A stretch of 5,261 nucleotides of DNA from Desulfobacterales bacterium. Lineage in GTDB: Bacteria; Desulfobacterota; Desulfobacteria; Desulfobacterales; JAFDCJ01. The notes under the pieces are model-generated. The model saw only the letters and a list, made by a program, of their open reading frames with translations, had not been told where the DNA came from and searched no databases. The stretch spans positions 1-5,261 of the forward strand of contig JAOZPY010000234.1 of NCBI GenBank assembly GCA_029932495.1, in the 5' to 3' direction. Positions 5,219 through 5,261 of the stretch are shown one piece after another. A program made the translations under genes and the position numbers. How positions within the stretch are numbered: position 1 is the first letter of the stretch; every line of letters begins with the position of its first letter.

Positions 5219-5261
5219 TAATCTTGTCATTCGGCAAGGGTTTCAAATAAGCCTCAAAACC

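Larger units (their letters stand above)
4956..5261. other. Gene-free region between ybaK and the right edge
   Basis: About 300 bp with no reading frame I can support. It holds the 5' leader of the ybaK-like gene, a GC-rich hairpin at 5023-5042, a weak minus-strand promoter candidate and a better plus-strand promoter near the edge. The one long frame here (complement of 4958-5230) uses ATA, AGA and TTA codons unlike the neighbours, has no ribosome site and overlaps the edge promoter. No tRNA cloverleaf was found by eye. Confidence 0.6.

Noticed and set aside
4958..5230. A 90-codon minus-strand frame ending 2 nt before the ybaK start
   Set aside because: Its position is suggestive, but codons (ATA, AGA, TTA) differ from the neighbours, there is no ribosome site, it overlaps a good plus-strand promoter, and I recognise no domain.

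Overview
This 5.3 kb window looks like ordinary bacterial chromosome. It carries seven supportable genes: six with recognisable families and one small unrecognised membrane protein. No mobile element, CRISPR array, RNA gene or toxin/defence module is visible. The lineage cannot be fixed from sequence alone. The moderately GC-rich genes, AT-rich leaders and an intergenic heptamer repeat resembling ones I recall from Desulfobacterota (sulfate-reducer) genomes suggest that group; this is inference.

Layout, left to right. Positions 1-186 are an AT-rich leader with a candidate promoter. Then follow three genes on the plus strand: proC (proline synthesis, 187-1050), an exported thioredoxin-fold protein (1138-1572) and a NUDIX hydrolase of the CoA-pyrophosphatase type (1584-2174). 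The last two are 11 bp apart and probably co-transcribed; proC lies 87 bp upstream. A 76-bp gap holding a 22-bp near-palindrome separates the NUDIX gene from a convergent small two-helix membrane protein (2251-2499, minus). That gene is divergent from a ChaN/DUF399-family lipoprotein gene (2541-3458, plus). A 77-bp array of 7-bp repeats follows (3466-3542), and then a class IV PLP-dependent aminotransferase (3570-4475) with a strong Shine-Dalgarno. It converges on a YbaK/ProX-type aminoacyl-tRNA deacylase gene (4491-4955, minus). The two stop codons sit in opposite arms of one small hairpin.

The last ~300 bp (4956-5261) hold no convincing gene. They contain a GC-rich hairpin and, near the right edge, a good extended -10 sigma70-type promoter pointing out of the window.

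The genes do not form one evident pathway. They cover amino-acid metabolism (ProC, aminotransferase), translation quality control (YbaK), nucleotide/cofactor housekeeping (NUDIX) and envelope functions (thioredoxin-like protein, ChaN-like lipoprotein, small membrane protein). I found no convincing new system. The points most worth a second look are the continuous heptad array, the divergent substrate-side residues of the aminotransferase, the altered CoA motif of the NUDIX protein, the unrecognised membrane protein beside chaN, and the edge promoter.
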